A DNA stretch of 13,959 nucleotides from Actinobacteria bacterium UBA4719 (GCA_002404345.1 DHJN01000028.1:1-13959), one strand, 5' to 3'. Numbered from the stretch's first letter, positions 5,494-13,742 are shown. Numbers and translations: made by a program. Notes: generated from the sequence alone by a model not told the origin.

Positions 5494-6045
5494 CTACCTG
5501 ACGGTCAGGATGACTCGCATCCACGGGTGGATGCAGCACTGGAACATGTACTTGCCTGGCTTCAGCCCTGCGGTCCGGAACGCGGCTTCCTTGTCCGCGG
5601 CGACGAAGATGTTGGTCGGCGATGGGCGCCGGGGCACCAAGCTGTGGTGGGGCCCCCTGGCCGCGCACTCCGCTGCTGGCACGGGGTTGTGCGAGAGCTG
5701 GTTCAGCGACGAGACGAAGCCACCGCCGAAGGCCTTGACCAACGTGAAGCTGTGCGTCTCCCCGCCTTCGTTCTCCAGGATCACCGGCCGCCCATTACGG
5801 ATGGTGAGCATCGACGGGTGGAAGTTCCAGGCTGCGACTTTCCTGGTAGCCGTCAGCTCGGCGATGAATGCGTTGAACGTGGTCTCGCCGTCCCCGATGC
5901 AGGTGCCTCGCCCCAAGACCGCATTGAACGACGCCGGCTGGCAGTCGTCGCGCATCTGGATCTCTCTACCGCCGTGGGACGCCTCGCTGGGCGTGGCCAG
6001 CGCCAACGCGCTCATGGCCGAGATAGCGGCAGTTGTCAGCGCCAC
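5494..6045 (-). CDS. Exported cupredoxin-domain (type 1 copper) protein
   Basis: 183 residues. The N-terminus is hydrophobic with an Ala-rich cleavable end (ALALATPSEASHG), but there is no positive charge before it, so export is likely rather than certain. The second half is a cupredoxin fold: TIRNGRPVILENEGGETHSFTLV with ligand His98, and GLKPGKYMFQCCIHPWMRVILTV with Cys170, His173 and Met176 in the C-x-x-H-P-x-M arrangement of mononuclear blue-copper sites. Additional cysteines (35, 49, 127, 171) could form disulfides. It would bind copper outside the membrane and may carry electrons or sense or buffer copper. The partner is not identifiable. GTG 6045 is chosen because AAGGAG lies 7 nt upstream. 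It appears monocistronic, with its own promoter and a terminator after the stop. Confidence 0.85.
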   Translation of the reverse strand: MALTTAAISAMSALALATPSEASHGGREIQMRDDCQPASFNAVLGRGTCIGDGETTFNAFIAELTATRKVAAWNFHPSMLTIRNGRPVILENEGGETHSFTLVKAFGGGFVSSLNQLSHNPVPAAECAARGPHHSLVPRRPSPTNIFVAADKEAAFRTAGLKPGKYMFQCCIHPWMRVILTVR

Positions 6046-6145
6046 AGATATGCTCCTTCGCCCACATGACGACTCCAGTGCGGCCGCTCGGACCGATGGG
6101 CAAACTGCTCACCTGGGGAAGTCCAGGGGCGTGCCGCAGGCGAAT

Positions 6146-6174
6146 ATGTTACTCGCAGCCCACGGGACCCACAA
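6146..6174 (-). promoter_or_regulatory. Probable sigma70-type promoter of the cupredoxin gene
   Basis: On the minus strand TTGTGG (6174-6169) is followed after exactly 17 bp by TAACAT (6151-6146). Each hexamer matches 4 of 6 consensus bases. The predicted leader is about 95 nt. Confidence 0.4.
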
Positions 6175-6182
6175 TCGTTTCG

Positions 6183-6210
6183 TTGGCAAAGGGTAGGACC
6201 GTAATAGTTT
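6183..6210 (+). promoter_or_regulatory. Possible promoter of the GYD-domain gene
   Basis: TTGGCA (6183-6188) and TAGTTT (6205-6210) are separated by 16 bp, upstream of the GYD gene. The match is moderate and unsupported by other evidence. Confidence 0.3.
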
Positions 6211-6305
6211 CGGTGAGTTCGTAGGCTCGACTCGAACGGTTGTGCTCGGCGCAGCCCGGGAGGAGCATGTCCCTACCCACCACGCAAGAATCCCAGGAGG
6301 TTCGG

Positions 6306-6626
6306 ATGGCCCGTTACATGTTCATCGCTCGCTATGCCAGCGACGGAGTCAAAGGCGTCGTCACGGCCGGTGGCAGCGCCCGTCGCGCCGCCATCGAGAA
6401 GATGGCCGAAGGGCTCGGCGGTCGCCTTGAGACGTTCGACTTTGCCTTCGGCGAGGACGACGTCTTCGCCATCGTCGAGCTCCCGGACAACAGGGCTGCC
6501 GCTGCGGTGGCCCTGGCAGTGAACTCCACCAGCCACACGGGCGTCCGGACCGTTGTCCTCATGACCCCCGAGGATGTCGACGCAGCCGCCAAGCAGACGG
6601 TGAACTACACCCCGCCTGGCGCCTGA
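6306..6626 (+). CDS. GYD-domain protein
   Basis: 106 residues of the GYD family, named for a conserved Gly-Tyr-Asp region and of unknown biochemical role. The pattern is typical: a first strand MARYMFIARYASDGVKGVV, a helix AARRAAIEKMAEGLGGRLETF, the strand pair FDFAFGEDDVFAIVELPDN, the helix AAAAVALAVNSTSHTGVRTVVLM and a short tail ending EDVDAAAKQTVNYTPP. The fold is a small ferredoxin-like barrel-forming unit, and no catalytic residues are assignable. ATG 6306 is chosen because AGGAGG lies 5 nt upstream. The upstream in-frame start would add 22 residues not typical of the family. The gene abuts, tail to tail, the end of the Ddn-like pseudogene with no intergenic space. Confidence 0.88.
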   Translation: MARYMFIARYASDGVKGVVTAGGSARRAAIEKMAEGLGGRLETFDFAFGEDDVFAIVELPDNRAAAAVALAVNSTSHTGVRTVVLMTPEDVDAAAKQTVNYTPPGA

Positions 6627-7069
6627 CTACGTGCCCGAAGTCGGGGTCAGGACGAAGACCGGGATCGGACGATCTGTCTTGACCTGGTATGCGGCATAGT
6701 CCGGGTAGGCCGCAACACATCGCTCCCACCAGATCGCCTTCTCCTAACCCGTGACCTCGCGGGCAGTCATGGCCCGGACAACCGTGCCATCCCGCACCTC
6801 GACTGGGGGTCGGCCACGAGGTTGAAGTACCAGAAGGGGTTCTTGGCGGCACCGCCCTTTGAGGCGACCGCGGCATACTCACCGTCGTGCTCGACCCGCA
6901 TCAGAGGCACCTTGCGCAGCTTGCCGGACTTGGCGCCCCGGGTGGTCCTAATGATCACCGGCATGTCGCGCATGGTCGTGCCGGTAGTGCCACCGGATCC
7001 CTCGTACTCATCGACCTGGTCCCGGACCCACTGCGACGGGCTCGGCTCGTACTCACCGTTCAAGGACAT
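6627..7069 (-). pseudogene. Deazaflavin (F420)-dependent nitroreductase, Ddn-like, broken twice
   Basis: The first part ([27 protein letters not shown]..., then [54 protein letters not shown]) is a clear member of the actinobacterial nitroreductase/deazaflavin-dependent oxidoreductase family, with the [12 protein letters not shown] and [11 protein letters not shown] motifs. After Gln at 6805-6803 the frame is lost. Shifting by one base at 6801-6802 recovers [18 protein letters not shown], then TAG at 6746-6744, then [38 protein letters not shown]. The repaired gene would be about 147 residues, the normal length. It has two independent lesions: a one-base deletion and an in-frame TAG, possibly from GAG. 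The family uses reduced F420 to reduce or detoxify small molecules and suggests an F420-making host. It lies just after the ABC permease on the same strand. Confidence 0.85.
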
Positions 7070-7091
7070 GACACCACTGCACACCAGATGC

Positions 7092-8012
7092 TCAGCCGGT
7101 GACGTCCTTATCGGAGAAATGGGCCCAAGCGGCAAGCCAGAACACCAGCGCGTATCCGGCGGCCGTCAGCAGCCCGCGGGTCAGGTCGCCCCACACGATG
7201 GGGTCCCGCAGGAGATCGCCAAAGGACATCCACCAGTGCGTGGGCAACCACTCGTGCAGCCAGGACAGCTGCGGGATCGCGTCAAGGATGAAGCTCATGA
7301 CATTGAGGATGACCACCGCGATGGTGGCACCGATCGGTTGTTCGGTCAGGGTCGAGATGAACAGTCCGATCGCCCCCAGGGAGGCGAAGCACAGCCCGAG
7401 GTACACGGGGGCCATCACCACTCGAAGGACGGCCTGTCCCATGCCGATCTGGGTGCCCGACAGCAAGGTCATCTCGCCACCACCGAAGAGCGCCAAGCCG
7501 GCCACCGCGCCGACCAGCGAGACCCACACCGTGGCCACCAGCGAGAAGATCGTGATGGCTGCGAACTTCACCGCCAACATCCTCGTACGATGCACCGGGA
7601 CCGCGAGCAGATAGCGCAGGGTGCCGATATTCGCTTCCCCCGCGACGGAGTCTCCCGCGATGGTCCCCACGGCCAGTGGCAGGAACAGGCCAAGCTCGAT
7701 GCTGAGCGAGGACAACGAGACGAACAGTCCGTTGGACGTGATCGAGGCGAAGAAGTCGGGACCACGCCCCGCTCTGGGCGTCGACACCTTGACGGCGATC
7801 GCGATGATGAGCGGCACCACGGCCAGGATGCCCAGCCCCGCCTGGTTACGGCGGCGTCCAAAGATCAGCCGCAGCTCGGAGCGCAGGAAACGGGTCGAGA
7901 CGTGCCGACGAGGTCGCGCGGTCGGCGCCGTGGCCACCTGCGTGGCCACGGCGCCGACCACCTCAGTGGCGGGACCGGTGGTCCGGCCCGGAGTCAGGTC
8001 AGCCGCTGACAT
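7092..8012 (-). CDS. ABC-2 type transporter permease
   Basis: 306 residues. A cytoplasmic, Pro/Arg-rich N-terminus (1-55) is followed by about six membrane segments, at roughly 60-77, 97-118, 150-178, 193-220, 228-246 and 280-298. The motif [31 protein letters not shown] (120-150) is the typical amphipathic coupling region of NatB/ABC-2 export permeases. Its ATG overlaps the end of the ATPase gene by 14 bp, so the two are co-translated and form the exporter (probably two ATPases and two permeases). The family exports drugs, lipids or peptides, and the substrate here is unknown. The operon starts at the LolA/RseB-like gene and is divergent from a two-component system that may control it. Confidence 0.92.
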   Translation of the reverse strand: MSAADLTPGRTTGPATEVVGAVATQVATAPTARPRRHVSTRFLRSELRLIFGRRRNQAGLGILAVVPLIIAIAVKVSTPRAGRGPDFFASITSNGLFVSLSSLSIELGLFLPLAVGTIAGDSVAGEANIGTLRYLLAVPVHRTRMLAVKFAAITIFSLVATVWVSLVGAVAGLALFGGGEMTLLSGTQIGMGQAVLRVVMAPVYLGLCFASLGAIGLFISTLTEQPIGATIAVVILNVMSFILDAIPQLSWLHEWLPTHWWMSFGDLLRDPIVWGDLTRGLLTAAGYALVFWLAAWAHFSDKDVTG

Positions 8013-8958
8013 TGAAGCCCTCCCCAGTCAGTGACACGAACAGGTCCTCAAGGCTGGGGCGCTCCACCGCAAACCCCGTCACCGGCACACCGCCATGCAC
8101 CAGTGCCGCAACGATCTTCTCCGCAGCCAGCTTGCCCAATGTGCCCATGGCCAAACCTGATTCGACCGCGACGTCGGTCAACCCGAGCTCCCTTAACACT
8201 CGCGCCGCATCCTGCGGACGGTCGGTCACGACCCGGGCTCGCGGCTCGCTGACGGCTCGAACCGCAGCGATCGGTCCTTGGGTCAAGAGCTTGCCCACAT
8301 GCATGACCCCGACGTGGGTGCACACCTGCTCGACCTCGGACAGGAGATGGCTGGAGACCAGCACCGTGGCCCCGTCGTCGGCCAGGGACCCGATGAGGTG
8401 GCGAACCTCCCGGGTACCTTGCGGGTCAAGGCCGTTGGTCGGTTCGTCGAGCACCAACAGCTCACGTGGCGCGAGCAGGGTTCCCGCGATCGCGAGCCGC
8501 TGACGCATGCCCAGGGAGTATGCGCGGTACTTCTTGTCCGCCGCTGCGAGCAGCCCCACCCGGTCCAGCGCGCCGTCCACGCGCACCCTGGTGGTGCGCG
8601 GATCGGCATGACGGTCAACTGAGTCCAGCCGCACGAGGTTGGCCCGGGCCGACAGGTATGGGTGAAACGCCGGGCCTTCGACCAACGACCCCACAAGCGG
8701 CAGGACATCCCCGAAGTGGTCGGGCATGGCCCTGCCGAGAAGTCGATGCCGGCCCGCCGTGGGCCTGATCAGTCCGAGCAGCATCCGGATGGTCGTGGTC
8801 TTGCCGGAGCCGTTCGGGCCGAGAAACCCGTAGACGGCCCCGCGCGGCACCAGCAGGTCGACGGCATTGACCGCGACCTGCTGGCGGAACCGTTTGGTCA
8901 GCCCCTCCGTGGCGACCGCGAAGTCGCTCACCGCCGCGTCGCCCAAAGCCTCGGTCAC
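7999..8958 (-). CDS. ABC transporter ATP-binding protein (export type)
   Basis: 319 residues. Walker A is GPNGSGKT (47-54), the signature is YSLGMRQRLAIA (147-158), Walker B is LLVLDEP (167-173) followed by TNGLDP, and the switch His is His204 in VSSHLLSEVE. The Q-loop region reads VGSLVEGPAFHPYLSARANL without Gln, as is common in the BcrA/NatA-like antibiotic and lipid exporter group. The C-terminal extension (about 240-319, ending ERPSLEDLFVSLTGEG) is typical of that group. GTG 8958 overlaps the preceding gene's stop by 4 bp (GTGA). It powers the membrane partner encoded next. The domain call is certain; the cargo is not. Confidence 0.95.
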   Translation of the reverse strand: MTEALGDAAVSDFAVATEGLTKRFRQQVAVNAVDLLVPRGAVYGFLGPNGSGKTTTIRMLLGLIRPTAGRHRLLGRAMPDHFGDVLPLVGSLVEGPAFHPYLSARANLVRLDSVDRHADPRTTRVRVDGALDRVGLLAAADKKYRAYSLGMRQRLAIAGTLLAPRELLVLDEPTNGLDPQGTREVRHLIGSLADDGATVLVSSHLLSEVEQVCTHVGVMHVGKLLTQGPIAAVRAVSEPRARVVTDRPQDAARVLRELGLTDVAVESGLAMGTLGKLAAEKIVAALVHGGVPVTGFAVERPSLEDLFVSLTGEGFNVSG

Positions 8959-10220
8959 GAACCGGCCAGTGCGGCGTACAGACCCTCCGGCGTGACGGCC
9001 CCGACCACGAGTCGGCCGTCATCGGTGAGCAGCGCCGAGAACACGGTCCCGGCCATCAGGTGTCCCGAGCCCCACCTGCCCGAGACCTTGGGCAACAGCC
9101 CGACGAACTTCTTCAGCTGGGCGACGTTCTTGTCCGCCACGGTGCCAGCCCCGGTGCTCCCACTCGTACCGGCGCTGGCATCAGACACCGGCATCTTGGC
9201 CACCAGCACGCTGCCCCAACCCTTGCCGACTGTCTTGGGCAGGTCCGCCGCGCTCGGATGCGGGGCAACCGTCCTGGTACTGGTCTTGGTGCCGGGCTTG
9301 GTCTTGGAGTCGGCAGTCGCCTTCGGGTCGATCGCCGCCTTTCCTTCGGTCACCGTGGTGCCCGGCGGTGGGTTGAAAGTGAACTGGGCGGCGTCGGGTC
9401 GAGCGAAGTCCACTGCGCTGAACGCCACCTCGAACACCGGGGCTGCCAGCGACGTGGACGCAGACTTGGCCACCGGCTTGGCAAACACCTGAACCCGCAG
9501 CGGGACGTGCTCGGTGCCGTCAATGGCCACCCGAACCTGTGCCACCAGCGAGGTCGGCTCCTTAGGCTTGAGCACCAGCTCGTACGCCGATCGCCCGGCC
9601 ACCGTCGCCGTGCCACTGGTCGTCACCTGCGTGCTCGGGGTTATCGCCGCCAGCGCACGCTCCGCAGCCGCCTGAGGTGAGATGGGCAGGTCCTTGGGGC
9701 TCGGCATACCGGGCGTTGCCCTGCTCTTGCCCGCAGCCTTGTCGCTTGAGTTGGGCAGCTCGTGGCTAGGCAGAACGTAGTGCGTGGCCGTCTTGTCCGT
9801 GCTGGCCCAGACCCAGACGTCCTTGCCGTTGCGGATCACGTCGGACTCGCCCAGCGACCCCAGCGACCCCAGCAGGGCCATCCGGGCCTTGTCGGGACCA
9901 GCGAACCACACCCGCACCGTGTGCGTCCCCGAGATCATGGAGGTCAGGTCGGAGCTGCCGGTGCTGCCGGCGCGGCCAGAGGCTCCGGCAATGGGCAGGT
10001 CCGGCAGACCGAGGTCGGCCTGCTGAACCACGGTCCCGGAGAGCCCGTCGAGACGGGCCTGCCGCACGTCCACGAGCAGCTGGGCCGCGCTGCGATCCGG
10101 TAGCCCGGCGCCGGCGATCGCCCGCAGTCCGCTGACCGCTGAGCCGCCCCCGATCAGCACCACCGCAGCCACCGCTGGGACCGCCCACCGCAGAGCTGGG
10201 CGTCTCTCGAAGATGCTCAT
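8955..10220 (-). CDS. LolA/RseB-like exported protein
   Basis: 421 residues from ATG 10220 (AGGA 7 nt upstream). One N-terminal hydrophobic segment (WAVPAVAAVVLIGGGSAVSGL, 12-32) without a lipobox Cys suggests a signal peptide or membrane anchor. The body resembles the LolA/RseB-like fold of actinobacterial proteins often annotated as outer-membrane lipoprotein carrier or sigma-E regulatory protein: repeated strands such as HTVRVWFAGPDKARMALL, SDVIRNGKDVWVWASTDKTATHY, AYELVLKPKEPTSLVAQVRVAID and LRVQVFAKP. A low-complexity Lys/Thr/Ser linker (about 290-320) precedes the C-terminal part. It is the first gene of the operon with the ABC exporter. A periplasm-side lipid- or envelope-sensing role that informs the divergent two-component system is plausible but inferred. 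The 493-codon open frame starts further upstream, inside the response-regulator gene, and that extension is rejected. Confidence 0.78.
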   Translation of the reverse strand: MSIFERRPALRWAVPAVAAVVLIGGGSAVSGLRAIAGAGLPDRSAAQLLVDVRQARLDGLSGTVVQQADLGLPDLPIAGASGRAGSTGSSDLTSMISGTHTVRVWFAGPDKARMALLGSLGSLGESDVIRNGKDVWVWASTDKTATHYVLPSHELPNSSDKAAGKSRATPGMPSPKDLPISPQAAAERALAAITPSTQVTTSGTATVAGRSAYELVLKPKEPTSLVAQVRVAIDGTEHVPLRVQVFAKPVAKSASTSLAAPVFEVAFSAVDFARPDAAQFTFNPPPGTTVTEGKAAIDPKATADSKTKPGTKTSTRTVAPHPSAADLPKTVGKGWGSVLVAKMPVSDASAGTSGSTGAGTVADKNVAQLKKFVGLLPKVSGRWGSGHLMAGTVFSALLTDDGRLVVGAVTPEGLYAALAGS

Positions 10221-10242
10221 GGGGCCATCCTGCACCCGCCCG

Positions 10243-10264
10243 CCTGAGAGCCACCTGTGAGCCA
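10243..10264. promoter_or_regulatory. Tandem 11-bp repeat, candidate response-regulator box
   Basis: CCTGAGAGCCA (10243-10253) and CCTGTGAGCCA (10254-10264) abut and differ at one base. Directly repeated 11-bp half-sites are the usual layout for OmpR/PhoB-type regulators. The site lies between the divergent exported-protein/ABC operon and the response-regulator gene, so it could control both. It has not been compared with known boxes. Confidence 0.55.
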
Positions 10265-10315
10265 GTGCGGACTCGAACACGTCGTGTCGGGGCACGTCAT
10301 GACAGGCTGTATGCC

Positions 10316-10972
10316 GTGCGACTGCTGGTGGTCGAAGATGAGCTGCGCCTCGGGGCGGCACTGCGGCGCGGACTGACCGCCGAGGGGATCCTCGTCGACC
10401 TGGCCACGGACGGGCCCGGGGGCCTCGAGGCCGCACGTCACGGTGACTACGATGCAGTGGTCCTGGACGTGATGCTGCCGGGGATGTCGGGCTATGACGT
10501 CGTCCGCACCCTGCGCACGGAGGCGAACTGGGTGCCGGTCCTGATGCTGTCGGCCAAGGACGGCGAGTACGACCAGGCCGACGGTCTGGACTACGGAGCC
10601 GACGACTACCTCACCAAGCCCTTCTCCTTCGTGGTGTTGCTGGCCAGGCTTCGAGCGCTGGCGCGACGTACCCTGCCGGCCCGGCCCGCGATCCTGGCAG
10701 CCGGCGACGTCACCCTGGACCCGGCCACCCATGAGGTCGAGGTTGCCGGGACCCCCGTTGCCCTGACCCCGCGCGAGTACGCCCTGCTGGAGTACTTCCT
10801 GCGCCACCCGGGCCGAGTGGTCAGCAAGATCGAGCTGCTCGACAACGTCTGGGACGCGACGGAGGACACCGACCCCAATGCCGTCGAGGTCTACGTCGGG
10901 TATCTGCGGCGCAAGGTCGGGCGTGACGTGCTTCGGACCGTGCGCGGCGCCGGCTATCGACTCGGCCGGTGA
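10316..10972 (+). CDS. OmpR/PhoB-family response regulator
   Basis: 218 residues. The receiver domain has MRLLVVEDE (acidic pocket Glu7, Asp8), the phosphoacceptor Asp51 in DAVVLDVMLPGMSG, Ser79 in LMLSAKDG and Lys101 in YLTKPFSF. The C-terminal winged helix (about 125-216) has VALTPREYALLEYFLRHPGRVVSK and VYVGYLRRKVG...TVRGAGYRLG. GTG 10316 gives the canonical start. The longer GTG at 10265 would add 17 residues before the domain. Its stop overlaps the kinase start by 4 bp (GTGA), so they are one translational unit. It likely binds the 11-bp tandem repeat upstream and controls itself and the divergent ABC operon. Confidence 0.95.
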   Translation: MRLLVVEDELRLGAALRRGLTAEGILVDLATDGPGGLEAARHGDYDAVVLDVMLPGMSGYDVVRTLRTEANWVPVLMLSAKDGEYDQADGLDYGADDYLTKPFSFVVLLARLRALARRTLPARPAILAAGDVTLDPATHEVEVAGTPVALTPREYALLEYFLRHPGRVVSKIELLDNVWDATEDTDPNAVEVYVGYLRRKVGRDVLRTVRGAGYRLGR

Positions 10973-12321
10973 GACGCCGCCGGCAGGGACTGAGCCTGCG
11001 CGCCCGGCTCCTGGCCGTGGGCGTAACCGGGGTAGCCCTGGCCCTGGCCCTGGGCAGTCTCGTGCTGTACGCCGTGTTGACGGTCACGCTGAACCGCACC
11101 GTGGACGAGGGTGCGTTCGCCAGCGCCCGAGACGTCGCCGCAATGGTGAGCAACAACACCGTCCCGGACCCGCTGCCGGTCTCGGGCTCTCAGGTGGTGC
11201 AGGTGGTCAACGGCTCCGGTGCCGTGGTGAGCGCTTCGGTGGTCGCCGATCGCCTGACCCCGTTGCTGCGAGCGCCCGAGCTGGCCCAGGCCCTTGCCGG
11301 AGAACGGATCTCGATCCCGGGAGCCCGAGCAGGTCTGGCTGGGACCTTGCGCGCCATTGCCATCCGGGCGGGCCCACCCTCGGCGTCCAGCAGCATCATC
11401 GTAGCCGTGCCGGTCAGCGACATCGAGCAGAGCCAGCTGGTCCTGCGCACCACCTTGCTGCTCGCCTATCCCCCGCTGGTCGCCATCATGGCCCTGATCG
11501 CCTGGCGGGTCATCGGCTGGACCTTGCGACCGGTGGAGACGCTGCGCTCGGGGGCGGCACGGATCAGCGGCAGCGACCAGGACGAGCGCCTGGCCGTCCC
11601 GCAGTCCGCTGACGAGATCCGCGCACTGGCGCTCACCCTCAACGACATGCTCGAGCGACTGGCCGCCGGCCGTGGACGCCAACGCGCCTTCGTCGCCGAT
11701 GCGGCCCACGAGCTGCGCAGCCCGCTGGCCAGCATGCGCACCCAGCTCGAGGTGGCCCAGCATCTGGGCGAGGGCGGTGAGCTTGTCACCGACCTGCTCG
11801 CCGACGTGGTCCGCCTGTCCGCGCTGGTCGAGGACCTGTTGTTGCTGGCACGGGCCGGAAGCGACGTCAGCCATCCCTCCGTACGCGAGTCCGTTGATGT
11901 CAGGGCCCTGTTGGTGGCAGCTGCCGACCGGTATGCCGGGGCGCGAGTGCCGGTGTCCGTCACCGGCGGGCCAGCCGTGTACGCCAACGTCAGCTCTGCG
12001 GAGCTGGGTCGGGTGCTGGCCAACCTGGTCGACAACGCGGTGCGCCATGCCAGCTCGACCGTCGAGCTTGCGGTGCGCGCCGAAGGCGGCCGCGTGGTCC
12101 TGACCGTGGTCGATGACGGACCCGGCATACCGGCTGATGAACGGGAGCGGGTGTTCGAGAGATTTGCCCGCCTAGACGACGCCCGGGACCGGGACGCGGG
12201 AGGCACCGGTCTGGGACTGGCGATCGTGCGCGAGCTGCTCCGTCGCTCGGACGGGTCGATCTCGTTGCAGGACAACCCTTCCGGGCCAGGTCTCGCAGCA
12301 GTGGTGCACCTCCGCCGCTGA
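10969..12321 (+). CDS. Sensor histidine kinase
   Basis: 450 residues. The first membrane segment is at about 13-39. A small extracytoplasmic sensor region (about 40-160) is followed by a second membrane segment (about 160-182) and a HAMP linker (about 183-232). The H-box FVADAAHELRSPLASMRTQLE has phosphoacceptor His247. The ATPase domain has the N-box NLVDNAVRHA (352-361), G1 VDDGPGIP (381-388), the F-box FERFARLDD (396-404) and G2 GGTGLGLAIV (411-420). GTG 10969 overlaps the regulator's stop. All catalytic motifs are intact. The signal is unknown. The neighbouring exported LolA/RseB-like protein and ABC exporter suggest an envelope or antimicrobial-stress input, by inference only. Confidence 0.95.
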   Translation: MRRRRQGLSLRARLLAVGVTGVALALALGSLVLYAVLTVTLNRTVDEGAFASARDVAAMVSNNTVPDPLPVSGSQVVQVVNGSGAVVSASVVADRLTPLLRAPELAQALAGERISIPGARAGLAGTLRAIAIRAGPPSASSSIIVAVPVSDIEQSQLVLRTTLLLAYPPLVAIMALIAWRVIGWTLRPVETLRSGAARISGSDQDERLAVPQSADEIRALALTLNDMLERLAAGRGRQRAFVADAAHELRSPLASMRTQLEVAQHLGEGGELVTDLLADVVRLSALVEDLLLLARAGSDVSHPSVRESVDVRALLVAAADRYAGARVPVSVTGGPAVYANVSSAELGRVLANLVDNAVRHASSTVELAVRAEGGRVVLTVVDDGPGIPADERERVFERFARLDDARDRDAGGTGLGLAIVRELLRRSDGSISLQDNPSGPGLAAVVHLRR

Positions 12322-12373
12322 CCCTTCCTCCAAACCTGACTCGAAAATGAAGGGTGAGTGGGCAGGCGACAGC

Positions 12374-12402
12374 GTCCCGGTGGAGCGAAGCGGAGCCGGG
12401 AC
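12374..12402. terminator. Hairpin between kinase and transposase ends
   Basis: GTCCCGG (12374-12380) pairs with CCGGGAC (12396-12402) across a 15-nt loop containing GGAGC-GAA-GCGGAG. It lies between two convergent genes, the histidine kinase and the transposase. It probably lies inside the IS and may end transcription from either side. A partial T-rich stretch (TGGGTTGT) follows on the plus strand. Confidence 0.45.
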
Positions 12403-12436
12403 TGGGTTGTAGTGGTGAGGTTGATGCCTTGGTGGG

Positions 12437-13705
12437 TCAGGCGACAGGCTGCAGGGTTACGTGGTAGCCGAGGGCTTCGAGCTCGCGGATGTGGTTGCGT
12501 CTCTTATGTTCTGGGTTGATGCGGGAGTCGTAGTAGCCGGGGCCGAGGTCGTTGAACCGGGCGGTGTCATCTTGGAGCAGGTACCAGACGATGACCAGGA
12601 TGGAACGACCTACCGCTACGACGGCTTTCTTCTTGCCCCGGCGGCGGGCGATGCGCCGGTAGCGTGCGCCCAGGAACGTGTTGGTCCTGCTCGCCGCGAC
12701 GGCGGCCTCGCCTAGGACCCGGGCCAGGTACCGGTCGCCGTGGCCGGTGGCCCCCGTGCCCTTCTTGCGGCCTGCGGACTCCTTGACTCCTGGGGCGAAC
12801 CGGGCCCAGGAAGAAAGGTGCGCCGGGGTCGGGAAGCGGGTCATGTCCAGGCCGACCTCGGCGATGATCACCGCGGCCGCGGTGGCACCGACACCGGGGA
12901 TCTGGTCCAGGCGGGCCACCGCATCAGCGAAAGGGGCAAGGTGGGCCTCAATCTGGGTGTCGAGGTCGGCGATGTCTACGTCGAGGGCGTCGATGCGGGC
13001 GAGCATCTTGGCCAGTAGGAAGCGGTGGTGGTCGGTGAAGTGTCCGACGAACGCCTCTTCCAGCTGGGGGATCTTGGTGCGCATCCGAGTCCGTGCCATC
13101 TGCGCCAGGACCTGGGGGTTGCGTTCACCGGCGATCAGGGCGGCCATCATCTCCCGCCCGGATACCCCGAAGATGTCGCTGGCCACCACTGAGAGCTTGA
13201 TCTGGGAGTCCTCCAGCAGCTTCTCGACCCGGTTCTTCTCCCGGGTCTGGTCGGAGACCAACCCGATCCGGTACCTGGTCAGGTCACGGAGCCGGCGGAT
13301 CGGGACCGGTGGGACGAAGCTTGGCCGCAGCATCTGGCGTTCGGCGACCTTGCACAACCAGACAGCATCTAACCGGTCGGTCTTGGGCCGGCCGGGTAGG
13401 TTCTTGACGTCCCTGGCGTTGACCAGCCACACCTCAAACCCGTGAGCCTCCAACAGGTAGAACGGTGGTTTCCAGTAGCTCGAGGTTGCTTCCATCACGA
13501 TCCGGGTCACGCCCAGATCCAGCAACCGGTCGGCCATCAGCTGCAGCGAGCGGGTCATCGTGGGGTACGTCATGACCTCCTGGACCCGCCGCGAGCCGCC
13601 CTTGGGATCGGGCACACGCACACAGCACACCAACTCGGCCTTGCCGATATCCAAGGCTGCGACCCGGGCGATGATCTCCTGTTCGTCCTGCGTCTGTTCC
13701 AACAC
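12437..13705 (-). CDS. IS110-family transposase (recombinase)
   Basis: 422 residues. The N-terminal RuvC-like DEDD domain shows Asp19 in AALDIGKAEL, Glu72 in IVMEATSSYWKP, and Asp110 and Asp113 in RPKTDRLDAVWL. A coiled helical middle follows, then the C-terminal Tnp domain: LDQIPGVGATAAAVIIAEVG, LSSWARFAPGVKESAGRKKG and GHGDRYLARVLGEAA. Ser310 in KESAG is the best candidate for the catalytic serine of this family. The protein appears full length and undamaged. GTG 13705 is chosen because AAGGAGG lies 6-7 nt upstream. In characterised IS110 members the enzyme works with a bridge RNA (seekRNA) made from the element's non-coding end. A candidate lies directly upstream here. Confidence 0.95.
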   Translation of the reverse strand: MLEQTQDEQEIIARVAALDIGKAELVCCVRVPDPKGGSRRVQEVMTYPTMTRSLQLMADRLLDLGVTRIVMEATSSYWKPPFYLLEAHGFEVWLVNARDVKNLPGRPKTDRLDAVWLCKVAERQMLRPSFVPPVPIRRLRDLTRYRIGLVSDQTREKNRVEKLLEDSQIKLSVVASDIFGVSGREMMAALIAGERNPQVLAQMARTRMRTKIPQLEEAFVGHFTDHHRFLLAKMLARIDALDVDIADLDTQIEAHLAPFADAVARLDQIPGVGATAAAVIIAEVGLDMTRFPTPAHLSSWARFAPGVKESAGRKKGTGATGHGDRYLARVLGEAAVAASRTNTFLGARYRRIARRRGKKKAVVAVGRSILVIVWYLLQDDTARFNDLGPGYYDSRINPEHKRRNHIRELEALGYHVTLQPVA

Positions 13706-13742
13706 GGGCTTCCTCCTTCACGGTGACAACCAGTAACCGAAG

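Noticed and set aside
5102..6196. Long plus-strand frames (5102-6196 and 4873-6069)
   Set aside because: They run across the HEPN gene end, the tRNA fragment, a terminator and antisense to the cupredoxin gene. The translation is Arg/Pro/Ser-rich with no domain, so these are high-GC shadows.
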